DNA of 64,000 nucleotides, from the NCBI GenBank assembly GCA_033980235.1, contig CM067075.1:23259061-23323060 (forward strand), given 5' to 3'. Positions 10,296-21,556 of this stretch are shown here, piece after piece. Origin of the DNA: Diadema setosum (taxonomy: Eukaryota; Echinodermata; Echinoidea; Diadematoida; Diadematidae). The notes under the pieces were generated by a model that ran no database searches, was not told the DNA's origin, and saw only the letters and a list, made by a program, of their open reading frames with translations. Position numbers and translations under genes: made by a program. The number at the start of each line of letters is the position of its first letter. Position 1 is the first letter of the stretch.

Positions 10296-11975
10296 ATTGA
10301 CATTTTACAGTCTAAAAACTGCCGTTTGTAGCTGTACTTTTTCGCTTTGGAAATTAAGGGGGGCCGCACCGGGCGCAACTGCTGTCAATCACTGGCAGCA
10401 ACATCAGGAGAATGGCACAGCGGTTAAATGCGAGCGAGCGGAGCGAGCGAGCTTGAAAATTTAGACATTTTACAGTCCAAAGACTGCCGTTTGTGGCAGT
10501 ATTTTTTCGCTTTGGAAATTATGGGGGGCACACCGGGCACAACTGCCGGCAATTTCTTGCAGCAACATCAGGAGAATGGCATAACGAATAAATGCGAGCG
10601 AGCGAAGCGAGTGAGCTTGAAAAGTTTGATATTTTACAGTAAAAAACTGTCCTTTGTGGCTGTATTTTTTTCGCTTTAGAAATAAAGGGGGGCGCACCGG
10701 GCGAAAACTGCTGGCAATTACTGGCAGCAACATCAGGAGAATGGCATAATGATTAAATGCGAGCGAGCGAAGCGAGCGAGCGAAGCGAGCGAGCTTCAAA
10801 ATTTTCACATTTTACAGTCCAAAAACTACCCTTCGTAGCTATATTTTTCGCTTTGGAAATTAAGGGGGGCGCAACGGGCACAACTGCTGTCAATCACTGG
10901 CAGCAACATCAGAAGAATGGCATAGCGATTGAATGCGAGCGAGCGGAGCGAGCTTGAAAATTTTGACATTTTACAGTCTAAAAACTGCCGTTTGTAGCTA
11001 TACTTTTTCGCTTTGGAAATTAAGGGGAGCCGCACCGGGCGCAACTGCTGTCAAGCACTGGCAGCAACATCAGGAGAATGGCATAGCGGTTAAATGCGAG
11101 CGAGCTTGAAAATTTTGACAGTTACATTCCAAAGACTGCCGTTTGTGGCTGTATTTTTTCACTTTGTAGACTAAGGGGGGCACACCGGGCACAACTGCCG
11201 GCAATTACTGGCAGCAACATCAGGAGAATGGCATAACGAATAAATGCGAGCGAGCGAAGCGAGTGAGCTTGAAAATCATGATCTTTTACAGTCCCCAAAA
11301 CTGTCCTTTGTGGCTGTATTTTTTCGCTTTGGAAATAAAGGGGGGCGCACCGGGCGAAGAACTGCTGGCAATTACTGGCAGCAACATCAGGAGAATGGCA
11401 TAATGATTAAATGCGAGCGAGCTTCAAAATTTTCACATTTTGCAGTCCAAAAACTACCGTTCGTAGCTATATTTTTCACTTTGGAAGTTAATGGGGGCGC
11501 ACCGGGCGAAAACTGCTGGCAGTTACTGGCAGCAACATCAGGAGAATGGAATAATGATTAAATGCGAGCGAGCGAAGTGAGGGAGCTTCAAAATTTTCAC
11601 ATTTTACAGTCCAAAAACTGCCGTTCGTAGCTATATTTTTCGCTTTGGAAATTAAGGGAGGCGCACCGGGCGAAAACTGCTGGCAATTACTGGCAGCAAC
11701 ATCAGGAGAATGGAATAATGATTAAATGCGAGCGAGCGAAGCGAGCGAGCTTCAAAATTTTGACATTTTACAGTCCAAAAACTGCCGATAGTAGATATAT
11801 TTTTCGCTTTGGAAATTAAGTGGGGCGCACCGGGCGCAACTGCTGTCACTCACTGGCAGCAACATCAGGAGAATGGCATAGCGGTTAAATGCTAGCGAGC
11901 GAGCTTTAAAATTTTGATATTTTACACTCCAAAAACTGCCGTTTGTAGCTATATTTTTCGCTTTTGTTTGTCCCA
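10296..11975. repeat. Tandem array of about 165-bp units with GCGAGCGAGC/GAAGCGAGC core
   Basis: About ten consecutive units. Each reads: TTTTCGCTTTGGAAATTAAG, GGGGGCGCACCGGGCG, CTGCTGGCAATTACTGGCAG, CAACATCAGGAGAATGGCAT, a GCGAGCGAGC/GAAGCGAGC core, then TTGAAAATTTTGACATTTTA and CAGTCCAAAAACTGCCG. Unit starts recur near 10350, 10520, 10682, 10856, 11018, 11170, 11336, 11490, 11650 and 11815. Units differ by small indels and by the length of the GCGAGC core. A second array lies at 24290-25026. Long Arg/Ala/Ser/Glu open frames are read-throughs of the core, not genes. Confidence 0.85.
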
Positions 11976-12865
11976 CTTTTATGGGGGAACACCCCCCCCC
12001 CCCATCGACGCTTCTGCATATGAAGGTGCTTTTGTTAAGTGAAAGATCTGCTGCACACTCTTTGATAAATTAGGGATATACGTCAATGTCAAAAGTGTAC
12101 AAAGTTTATCGAAAGGGATCCTGTATAGCGGAGCTTTTGCATGTTTATGATTGCAATACAACGATTTGGTGCATAGTTCTGAGGATATTTGGACAATTTT
12201 CCATTAAGAAAGTTCGAGATTTGTCCTCATCACTGGAATTGCTTGGGGGATAAATGATTTGTCTGCCTAAACACTTCCAAAGGGGCGGGGCAAATGCCCC
12301 TTTGCCCCCCCCCCCCCCCCTCCCCGAGATAGATTCGACGCCCCTGATCTTCCCTGGGTATGCCCATAGATGTATCCTGACTGCGTAATCAGTCACTGTC
12401 GTTTCTCAGGAATGATTCAGGAAATGGAGGGGGTTCAATTATGACGATATAGTTTTTGTTATTGTTTGTTTGTTTGTTTTCGTACATATTTTGCAGATGG
12501 CCCATAGTTACTCGCGTCATAGCATGCTTACATGTAGGCCTATACTATTTGACGTTGTCAACGTCTGAGCCATACCTTACAGTGTATGTCGATGTTATTT
12601 CGCGAGCGAGCGAAGCGAGCGAGCGCTTGAGAAAATAATGTATACATTTTCCTACAAGATAGAATACTGTTCAGCTATGTTACCTGTCTGAAGGCTGGCG
12701 TACAAACTTCATGCAATATGTCAAAATTGATACAATCACATTTCTGCTTCCTCCATTTTTCCCCTCAAAATTCAGGGGGGGGGGATGATTGTACAGGCCA
12801 TCCCCCCTCCTCCATTTCAGGGGGGGGGGGGATATATCCCCCCATCCCCCCGGGATTTACGCCCA
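11976..12865. other. Non-coding with C/G runs
   Basis: Homopolymer C and G runs (11991, 12305, 12775, 12822) and a stray GCGAGCGAGC/GAAGCGAGC core at 12601-12624. The phrases flanking the C runs resemble ends of the GGCGGATCC MITE family. No gene seen. Confidence 0.4.
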
Positions 12866-13188
12866 TGGCCCATATTCAGCTACAGTCTCGTGTACGTTAA
12901 GCTGGTCTTCCATGGGGTCCAGTAGGATGTGAGGTGGGACCACTTCACCGGGTTAAACACCCTGCTCTTTGCGATGAATGAATGAAGCGGGATCTTTTAC
13001 GTGCATGAGTTGTTGCTCTCTCATACACGGGACCTCCATTTTATGTCCTATCCGAGGGACAGAGTGTTTTGCCTCTTGCTAGAGGGGACGGTATGCTTAC
13101 ACACAACATTGCTCAGTCCAGACTCGGGTTCGAACCCGGGCCGCGTGATCGTGAGGCAGATGCGCTACCGACTGAGCCAACTCACCGC
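12866..13188 (-). mobile_element. tRNA-derived SINE (family A), near complete
   Basis: On the minus strand it begins GCGGTGAG, then the A box TGGCTCAGTCGG, then the B box GGTTCGAACCC at tRNA spacing. About 240 bp of family-specific body follows. The tRNA acceptor stem cannot pair, which marks it as a SINE rather than a tRNA gene. Length is about 323 bp. It is very similar to the copy at 13653-14001. Confidence 0.85.
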
Positions 13189-13652
13189 ATTATAGATGCA
13201 TATGTGCAAGAAGAAAGCAGAAGGAAGCAGAACAAAAGAAGAAGACATGCGTAGATTTTTCACAAGTGAACTTGTTGAGCAAGCGGTATTGTAATGGAAT
13301 TACACTGCTACATTTCTGAAATATGTAAGGCTCAGATGTCATCAACACTGTTTAGTGCAATTTGTTTAAGATTTTCAGTTAATTGGTTTCTCTGCTTAAG
13401 GACCACAATTAATTCCACGAATCTATACATGGAGTTGTCAATTTATGTACTACATGATGTAAAATTATGAAAATCGTCTGCAATGCCCCTTTAACTGGGA
13501 AAGGCTCTAGGTGTTATCTTTCCAGTCGGATAGAGGGACCTAATTCCTTAAATGGTACCGGAAACATTAATGAGTGAAACGCATCTTGCATAATAGCATT
13601 GTGTCAGTTGATGATTTTGTTTTCCACGAAAAGAAAAGGTTTGAAATGGCAT
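13189..13652. other. Non-coding spacer between two SINE copies
   Basis: Unique-looking AT-rich sequence, no gene or repeat recognised. Confidence 0.4.
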
Positions 13653-14001
13653 GTTTGTTTGTTCATGTCCATCTGAGAAGATGGCTGGATAGCCCATATT
13701 CAGCTACGTTAAGCTGGTCTTCCATGGGGTCCAGTTGGATGTGAGGTGGGACCACTTCACCGGGTTAAACACCCTGCTCTTTGCGATGAATGAATGAAGC
13801 GAGATCTTTATACGTGCATGAGTTGTTACTCTCTCATACACGGGACCTCCATTTTATGTCCTATCCGAGGGACAGAGTGTTTTACCTCTTGCTAGAGGGG
13901 ACGGTATGCTTACACACAACATTGCTCAGTCCAGACTCGGGTTCGAACCCGGGCCGCGTGATCATGAGGCAGACGCGCTACCGACTGAGCCAACTCACCG
14001 C
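13653..14001 (-). mobile_element. tRNA-derived SINE (family A), complete
   Basis: Minus-strand copy with tRNA-like head (A box TGGCTCAGTCGG, B box GGTTCGAACCC). The body is nearly identical to that at 12866-13188. The 3' end is a short AACA-type tail (GTTTGTTTGTTC on the plus strand). About 349 bp, the best full-length example in the window. Confidence 0.87.
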
Positions 14002-14849
14002 CCATGTTCTCATCTTTGTCTTCCAAATAGCATTCTAATAGATGTTTCAAATGCATAATGATAGTGAAGACGAAATATGGCGTCAAAGCAGAAACAAAGA
14101 AGAAAGATTTTGTTTTCGATTTCACCTTTCGAAAGAAATAAATAACGATAATGACATTTCTGTCAAGCAAACAGTGAAATTTGTTGCCTCATAGAAAAAA
14201 AAAAACTTGGGATGATTGTATGGACGATTTTCATGGAAGAGCTGATCTATGTAGATACACAAGTATATGCAGACGATTCTAGTATGTATATATCTCACAT
14301 GGACTCGTCCGTCACATGAAGTATCGTTTAACAGTATCGTTTACTTTCGTTTAGTATGTCCTGGATTTATATGCGTTTACGATCGGATGTGTTTGAAGTT
14401 CGTAAAGGCAGCCAGTTATCTTGACAGAGATTTGCATCGCTTTGCATAGACAGAAGCAAGAAATCGGATGACATGCCATACAGAAGTGAACAGAAAGATA
14501 GTCTCATCAATATGTTATGAAAGTAAATGAAACGTTGAGTTGGTTCAGGCGTTATTATAAAATTTAGGAAGAAAAAACATTAATTTCACAGTTCATCGGA
14601 TATATGTGATTCTGCCGATAATTGATGAGTAGATGACCTCTATTGATAACACAAAAAACTGGACGAATTTTACTCATGATATTCATCCCCAAGCCTCCTG
14701 CTATCGAACATTTGCAGTCAGGGGCATCGATCCCGGGGGAAGGGGACAAACAAGGCCCATAAAGCAGATTGCAGTTCCTTCTTTACAGCCACAGAAATGT
14801 AGGAACATCCCTGGAAGAAGATGAAGTAGATAAATAAACTCCGCAATGC
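14002..14849. other. Non-coding stretch
   Basis: No recognisable coding sequence. A 14-bp direct repeat (ATGGAATCAAAGTC) lies at the boundary with the LINE fragment near 14850-14880. Confidence 0.4.
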
Positions 14850-15537
14850 AGATGGAATCAAAGTCGATGGAATCAAAGTCGCTCATCTGAACTGTGCATC
14901 GCTGACAAAGAACATTGATGAACTGCGTTTACTCACTACTCAATATTCATGTGTTAACACTGAGTGAAACACATCTCAATGAATCATTTCATGATAACGA
15001 ATTACTGTGCAACGGTTATAGCATAATCCGTAAAGACAGGAATAGGTCATGGGGAGGTGTAGCTGTATATGTGCGAGATGAAATTGATTAGTAAAATATA
15101 ATTTGATGAATTCTGAGTTAGTAATGATAATTATTGAATCAAAACGTGTATATGTAAGGCCAGTATTGATTTCTACTTGGTATGGACCTCCTCACTCAAA
15201 TATGAGAGCATTTGATTTACTTGAATTAGTATTTCAGAAGATAGAAGATTCAGATTATGAATGTATACTTCTTGGTGATACGAATTGTGGTAGAATGTCT
15301 TAAAAAAAGATCATGGCAAACTAAAAAGTCGTTTGAGGTGATTGAATAATTTGATTGTTATGTTAATGAACAATTAGTGAATTCTGCAACTAGGGATACA
15401 GCTACTACATCTTCCACAAGTGATCTAATTATGACAAATGCAGGAAAATTATCACGGTGGATGTATTGCCATTAACTTTAAGTGATCATTACCTTGTGTA
15501 TTGGAAAGGACGAACTTCAAATGATGCTCGACATACC
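14850..15537 (+). pseudogene. LINE (CR1/jockey-like) endonuclease fragment
   Basis: Conceptual translation across several frames shows apurinic-type endonuclease motifs in order: VAHLN near the start, LSETHLNE (catalytic Glu context), WGGVAVYVRDE, then LGDTNC where LGDFN is usual, and SDHYLVYW at the end. There are at least three frame breaks and in-frame stops. The fragment stops exactly where a MITE begins at 15538. The endonuclease would nick target DNA for target-primed reverse transcription. The RT half of a similar element lies 10 kb away at 25.6 kb but cannot be shown to be the same copy. Confidence 0.7.
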
Positions 15538-15699
15538 CAGTGGCGGATCCAGAGGGGGGCGCACCGGGCGCGCGCCCCCTCTTCATTGTTTTGTTAAAAC
15601 AAAATAAATATTTAAGCAAAACGAAAAATTCGGGGGACGCGCCCTCCTCCAATTTTGTAAAGAAGCCTTCCCTTTACGGAATTCCTGGATCCGCCCCTG
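15538..15699. mobile_element. hAT-like MITE with GGCGGATCC termini
   Basis: Begins CAGTGGCGGATCCAG and ends CTGGATCCGCCCCTG, so about 15 bp of inverted termini. The 162-bp body is GC-rich at both ends and AT-rich in the middle. It interrupts or ends the LINE fragment on its left. No clear 8-bp target duplication. Confidence 0.7.
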
Positions 15700-16203
15700 A
15701 TACGTACAAAGTTTCTCGGAATTTAAAGAAGATCGATTTTGATTTTTTTTTTTTAAGTGACAAATCGGCTGTGTTATGGTACAGGGGCGTCACCAGCTTT
15801 TTTTCAAGGGGGTTGCGTTTTGACACTAACTGTAACGAGATTTTTTGGACAGTTATTTGGAATTTAGGAAGTTCTCAATCCCCATACTTGTAGTGTTTTT
15901 TAAGGGAAACCAAGCGGGGAAAGGGCAGTGGCGTATCTAGGATTTCATCTTGGGGGGGGGGGGGGGAGCTAGGGTGTGTGAGGGGGTTGTCCCCCTCCCA
16001 CCGTGAGAACTTTTTCCATTTTGATGTTGTAGATGGTGCAATTTGATGCATGTTTTTCCTTGTTTTATCGGCTTGAAACAGTCCAACTTGTTTATTTTGA
16101 TGTAGATTATTATTGAACAATTCGCCTATAAAATAGTATCATCAAAGTAAACTTCCTGTTTTAATATTTACACTGAATATCATGAACGGCGACCAAGCAA
16201 GAG
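15700..16203. other. Non-coding with MITE-like ends
   Basis: Contains CAGGGGCGTCACC and CAGTGGCGTATCTAGG, phrases typical of element termini, and a G run at 15953. No gene seen. Confidence 0.35.
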
Positions 16204-16330
16204 CTTGCTTATGGATTCAGTCAACTTCTTTGCTATTCATTCCTTTTCAGAATCTATGGGAGCAGTTAAGTACATTGCATTGCAACGCCAACTGATTTGT
16301 TTTCCTTGTGTAACCACTTCTTTTTACCAG

Positions 16331-16516
16331 TACCAGTACGTCATGGAAGAATTGATCAGGAATCAAGCCAACCCTGTCTGGATTAGAATGAAAGATGCAT
16401 GCGCTTTCTTTAATACAACCCGTCTTAGAGTGCAAACATCTGAGAATTACAAGGACATCGCAAGAGAAATATACTGCCAGTATCTATACATGCCAAATGA
16501 AGGAAATGAACCATGG
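16331..16516 (+). CDS. Exon-like open frame in tandem block, copy 1 (unknown protein)
   Basis: A 186-bp (62-codon) segment sits between a good acceptor (pyrimidine-rich tract, TTTTTACCAG, ending at 16330) and a possible donor (CCATGG/GTAATT). It would be phase 0 at both ends. It is open throughout and opens with YQYVMEELIRN. I do not recognise it with confidence. The pattern A-x-x-I-Y-x-x-Y-L near its end (AREIYCQYLY) recalls the late helices of RGS domains, but this is weak. Copies 2 and 3 differ from it mostly by amino-acid-changing substitutions. Confidence 0.3.
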
Positions 16517-18422
16517 GTAATTTACAATTTTGAATGCTAATGATCTTTTTTCCCGCTAGCCATGTGATGTTGTCTCACATTGTCATGATGTACTATAGAC
16601 CTATTGGGAGGCATCCCACCTGCTAGAGCAACCTTTCTGTTGTTGTTGTTGTTGTTGTTGTTTTCTTTCTTTACTGACAATGTGCATCTATACCTGTATA
16701 CTAGAATAAAGTAAATCATGTTGGGGATGATAGAGTTTTGTATGCAATGGAGCTTCAGGTTTCGGTTTGTGAGTGTCTGTGTCTGTGTATGTGTGTGCGT
16801 ATGACATAATGACGAACCTCTAAAGAAATATGAAGGTATATAATTCGAAGAGGAATTCAATGTTTATTTGATGAACATTGGTTTTGAAATGGTAGAGATA
16901 TCCAAAACAAAGCGATTCTAATAAGGTCTGACCCACCTTTTTTTTTTTAAGATCGCTTTATTTTACTTGTGCCAGGACATTGTCACATGTACTTACGATA
17001 ATGGTCACCTGCATTCTTATTGCTCATAGATTTGTTTAATTCGTCTTTTTAACAGCTGATACGTAAAATCGTAATTTCATCTAATATGTAAAGACACTTG
17101 CTCGAAATCGTTTTGCACTATCAAGAAAAACAGTTTTATTCATTTCATTTTATTTATCAGCCAATGTCCATGTCATTCACTGTTATGATATTACTCAAGA
17201 ACTTTGTTCCAATGTCTTTCTGTTATATTATTGTACAAAAAGGTCTATTTTGGTCTAATTTCTCCATCCCATTGGAATCTCAGAGCCTCCACATTATAAA
17301 TCTAGAGTGAGAAAGAGTTTACAGAAAAAACGAAAAAAAAACACAACAACAAACAAACAGGTAGACAGCTCATGTTATTTTGTTTTCTCCTTACAAAATT
17401 TAGGTAATGCATTCACTTGATTAGACTGGGTATGATACATTACAACATAGTGATTTTATTCCTCTGTGTAGAAAGAAGCAAAGCTTAAATCATAAGAAAA
17501 CTCTGATTTCATGCACTGTATCTTTAATCTTACGAAGTTATGAAGTACCTTTTATGTGAATGACGATATGTTAGTGAATATAATATTTTGAGTGAAAATT
17601 CACTTTTATTCACGCAAATTCTGAATTCATAACTCAACAGGTGGTGACAATTGAATGCAAAGCCCATTAGGATGTCTTGGTAAGCGATGACACCAAAGTG
17701 GATGACGATGATGTCCTGACGACTGTATATTCAGAGTAAGACATTACCTCTGCTGGTAGAGAACGTGGCATGGTCCATTCAGCAGAGTAAATCAACAGGT
17801 GATACACCACTATCTACTACCCATGTGGAAAGTGGAACTCCAGTTAGTACTCAAAATTACAGAGCCAACTCAATGAATATTATGTACTTAAAGGGCATGT
17901 AAATCATTTTCTATAAAATGCAGATTTTAGATGCTGTAAGTTCTTCTGTTTTTGTTTTGTTTGTGTTTTTTTTTTTTGGGGGGGGGGAGGACCTACTCCC
18001 AACTTTTTTCCTCAAAATTTATAATCCAATCCTTTACACACACACAAAAAAAAATGATGGAAAATTGATTTATTGCAAGTATTGTTGAAAGTGTAAATTA
18101 CAGATGTGAATATCTACACCCAAGAGACAAAGGATACAGTTGGAATGGTCGTAACTCTGCTTGATAGTTATGTCGAGTAAGAAAGAAGCAACAACAACAA
18201 CAACAACAACAAAAAAGACCTGCATTTTTCCAGAAAATTCAGCAAAGTAAGCAAAACCTGATGCAGGACATTAAGTGCTATATAATGTGATGAAGGGATT
18301 CTGTTCTACCCTTATAATTTGAACTTGCTTATGGATTCAGTCAACTTCTGTGCTATTCATTCATTTTCAGAATCTGTGGGAGCACTTAAGTACATTGCAT
18401 TGTAACGCCAACTGATTTGTTT

Positions 18423-18623
18423 TCCTTGGAAGAATTGATCAGGAATCACGCCAACCCTGTCTGGATTAGAATGAAAGATGCATGCGCTTACTTTTATACA
18501 ACCCGTCTAAAAGTGCAAACATCTGAGAATTACAAGGACATCGCAAGAGAAATATACTGCCAGTATCTATACATGCCAAATGAAGGAAATGAACCATGGG
18601 TAATTTACAATTTTGAATGCTAA
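18423..18623 (+). pseudogene. Exon-like open frame, tandem copy 2
   Basis: Same open segment as copy 1 from EELIRN onward (changes include Q to H, F to Y, N to Y and R to K). A deletion of about 35 bp removes the pyrimidine tract, acceptor AG and first codons (TTTTCCTTG is joined directly to GAAGAATTG). If copy 1 is a real exon, this copy has lost its 3' splice site. The donor CCATGG/GTAATT remains. Confidence 0.3.
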
Positions 18624-20494
18624 TGATCTTTTATCCCGCTAGCCATGTGATGTTGTCTCACATTGTCATGATGTACTATAGACCTATTGGGAGGCATCCC
18701 ACCTGCTAGAGCAACCTTTCTGTTGTTGTTGTTGTTGTTGTTGTTTTCTTTCTTTACTGACAATGTGCATCTATACCTGTATACTAGAATAAAGTAAATC
18801 ATGTTGGGGATGATAGAGTTTTGTATGCAATGGAGCTTCAGGTTTCGGTTTGTGAGTGTCTGTGTATGTGTGTGTGTATGACATAATGACGAACCTCTTA
18901 AGAAATATGAAGGTATATAATTCGAAGAAGAATTCAATGTTTATTTGATGAAAATTGGTTTTGAAATGGTAGAGATATCCAAAACAAAGCGATTCTAATA
19001 AGGTCTGACCCACCTTTTTTTTTTTTTTAAGATCGCTTTATTTTACTTATGCCAGGCCATTGTCATATGTACTTACGATAATGGTCACCTGTATTCTTAT
19101 TGCTCATAGATTTGTTTAATTCGTCTTTTTAACAGCTGATACGTAAAATCGTAATTTCATCTAATATGTAAAGACACTTGCTCGAAATCGTTTTGCACTA
19201 TCAAGAAAAACAGTTTTATTCACTTCATTTCATTTATCAGCCAATGTCCATGTCATTCACTGTTATGATATTACTCAAGAACTTTGTTCCATTGTCTTTC
19301 TGTTATATTATTGTACAAAAAGGTCTATTTTGGTCTAATTTCTCCATCCCATTGGAATCTCAGAGCCTCCACATTATAAATCTAGAGTGAGAGAGAGTTT
19401 ACAGAAAAAAAACGAAAAAAAAAACAAACAAACAGGTAGACAGCTCATGTTATTTTGTTTTCTCCCTACAAAATTTAGGTAGTGCATTCACTTGATTAGA
19501 CTGGGTATGATACATTACAACATAGTGATTTTATTCCTCTGTGTAGAAAGAAGCAAAGCTTAAATCACAAGAAAACTCTGCTTTCATGCACTGTATCTTT
19601 AATCTTACGAAGTTATGAAGTACCTTTCATGTGGATGACGATATGTTAGTGAATATAATATTTTGAGTGAAAATTCACTTTTATTCACGCAAATTCTGAA
19701 TTCATAACTCAACAGGTGGTGACAATTGAATGCAAAGCCCATTAGGATGTCTTGGTAAGCGATGACACCAAAGTGGATGACGATGATGTCCTGACGACTG
19801 TATATTCAGAGTAAGACATTACCTCTGCTGGTAGAGAACGTGGCATGGTCCATTCAGCAGAGTAAATCAACAGGTGATACACCACTATCTACTACCCACG
19901 TGGAAAGTGGAACTCCCCGGGCAGTTAGTACTCAAAATTACAGAGCCAACTCAATGAATATTAAGTACTTAAAGGGCATGTAAATCATTTTCTATAAAAT
20001 GCAGATTTTAGATGCTGTAAGTTCTTCTGTTTTTGTTTTGTTTGTGGTTTTTTTTTTGGGGGGGGGAGGACCTACTCCCAACTTTTTTCCTCAAAATTTA
20101 TAATCCAATCCTTTACACACACAAAAAAAAAATGATGGAAAATTGATTTATTGCAAGTATTGTTGAAAGTGTAAATTACAGATGTGAATATCTACACCCA
20201 AGAGACAAAGGATACAGTAATGGTCGTAGACTCTGCTTGATAATGATGTCGAATAAGAAAGAAGCAACAACAACAACAACAACAAAAAAGACCTGAATTT
20301 TTTTCCAGAAAATTCAGCAAAGTAAGTAAAACCTGATGCAGGACATTAAGTGCTTATTGTGATGAAGGGATTCTGTTCTACCCTTATTATTTGAATTTGC
20401 TTATGGATTCAGTCAACTTCTGTGCTATTCATTCATTTTCAGAATCTGTGGGAGCAGTTAAGTACATTGCATTGTAACGCCAACTGATTTGTTT

Positions 20495-20695
20495 TCCTTG
20501 GAAGAATTGATCAGGAATCACGCCAACCCTGTCTGGATTAGAATGAAAGATGCATGCGCTTACTTTTATACAACCCGTCTAAAAGTGCAAACATCTGAGA
20601 ATTACAAGGACATCGCAAGAGAAATATACTGCCAGTATCTATACATGCCAAATGAAGGAAATGAACCATGGGTAATTTACAATTTTGAATGCTAA
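20495..20695 (+). pseudogene. Exon-like open frame, tandem copy 3
   Basis: Identical in translation to copy 2 and sharing the same loss of the acceptor region, so copies 2 and 3 share a more recent ancestor than either does with copy 1. Confidence 0.3.
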
Positions 20696-20905
20696 TGATC
20701 TTTTTTCCCGCTAGCCATGTGATGTTGTCTCACATTGTCATGATGTACTATAGACCTATTGGGAGGCTTCCCACCTGTTAGAGGAACCTTTCTGTTGTTG
20801 TTGTTTTTTTTTTCTTTCTTTACTGACAATGTGCATCTATACATGTATACTAGAATAAAGTAAATCATGTTGGGGATGATAGAGTTTTGTATGCAATGGA
20901 GCTTC

Positions 20906-21070
20906 GGGGGGGGGGGGTGTTTCATCAACGTTTGTCGGCACTGACAACTTAAATCACCATAGTAACAGTCAGTGACCAGAGCATCTCAGCCAATCAAAAC
21001 CAAGGATTTTGCTGAAATTGGTCAGCGCAGACAGTTGTCGGTGCTGACAAGCGTTGATGAAACACCCCCC
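20906..21070. mobile_element. MITE with 36-bp TIR, present only in tandem copy 3
   Basis: Left end GGGGGGTGTTTCATCAACG and right end CGTTGATGAAACACCCCCC, inverted over about 36 bp with about three mismatches; 165 bp in all. The equivalent sites in copies 1 and 2 read GAGCTTCAGGTTTCGG without interruption, giving an empty/filled site comparison in one window. Confidence 0.85.
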
Positions 21071-21556
21071 AGGTTTCGGTTTGTGAGTGTCTGTGTATGT
21101 GTGTGTGTGTGTATGACATAATGACGAACCTGTAAAGAAATATGAAGGTATATAATTCGAAGAGGAATTCAATGTTTATTTGATGAAAATTGGTTTTGAA
21201 ATGGTAGAGATATCCAAAACAAAGCGGTTTTAATAAGGTCTGACCCACCTTTTTTTTTTTAAGATCGCTTTATTTTACTTATGCCAGGCCATTGTCATAT
21301 GTACTTACGATAATGGTCACCTGCATTCTTATTGCTCATAGATTTGTTTAATTCGTCTTTTTAACAGCTGATACGTAAAATCGTAATTTCATTAATATGT
21401 AAAGACACTTGCTCGAAATCGTTTTGCACTATCAAGAAAAACAGTTTTATTCACTTCATTTTATTTATCAGCCAATGTCCATGTCATTCACTGTTATGAT
21501 ATTACTCAAGAACTTTGTTCCTTTGTCTTTCTGTTATATTCTTGTACAAAAAGGAA

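Larger units (their letters stand above)
16204..21556. repeat. About 2.1-kb block in 2.6 tandem copies
   Basis: The phrase CTTGCTTATGGATTCAGTC marks the block starts at 16204, 18324 and about 20396, giving spacings of about 2120 and 2072 bp. Copies align over their full length, with mostly point differences plus microsatellite length changes (TTG)n, (CAA)n and A/T runs. The third copy breaks off after TGTACAAAAAGG near 21556. Each block has an exon-like open frame near its start, a half copy of a foldback repeat (GAGGAATTCAATGTTTATTT), and a decayed Asp-rich open segment near its end. Confidence 0.9.

Noticed and set aside
10428..11561. Several open frames of 60-120 codons rich in Arg, Ala, Ser and Glu
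   Set aside because: They are translations of the GCGAGCGAGC/GAAGCGAGC core of a tandem repeat; the same peptides recur at each unit and on both strands.
10296..11975. Regularly spaced repeats that might suggest a CRISPR array
   Set aside because: Units are about 165 bp, contiguous and homologous throughout with no unique spacers; the genome context is eukaryotic.
13100..13188. Possible tRNA gene (A and B boxes on the minus strand)
   Set aside because: Acceptor stem does not pair, and it continues into a 240-bp body shared with other copies: a SINE.
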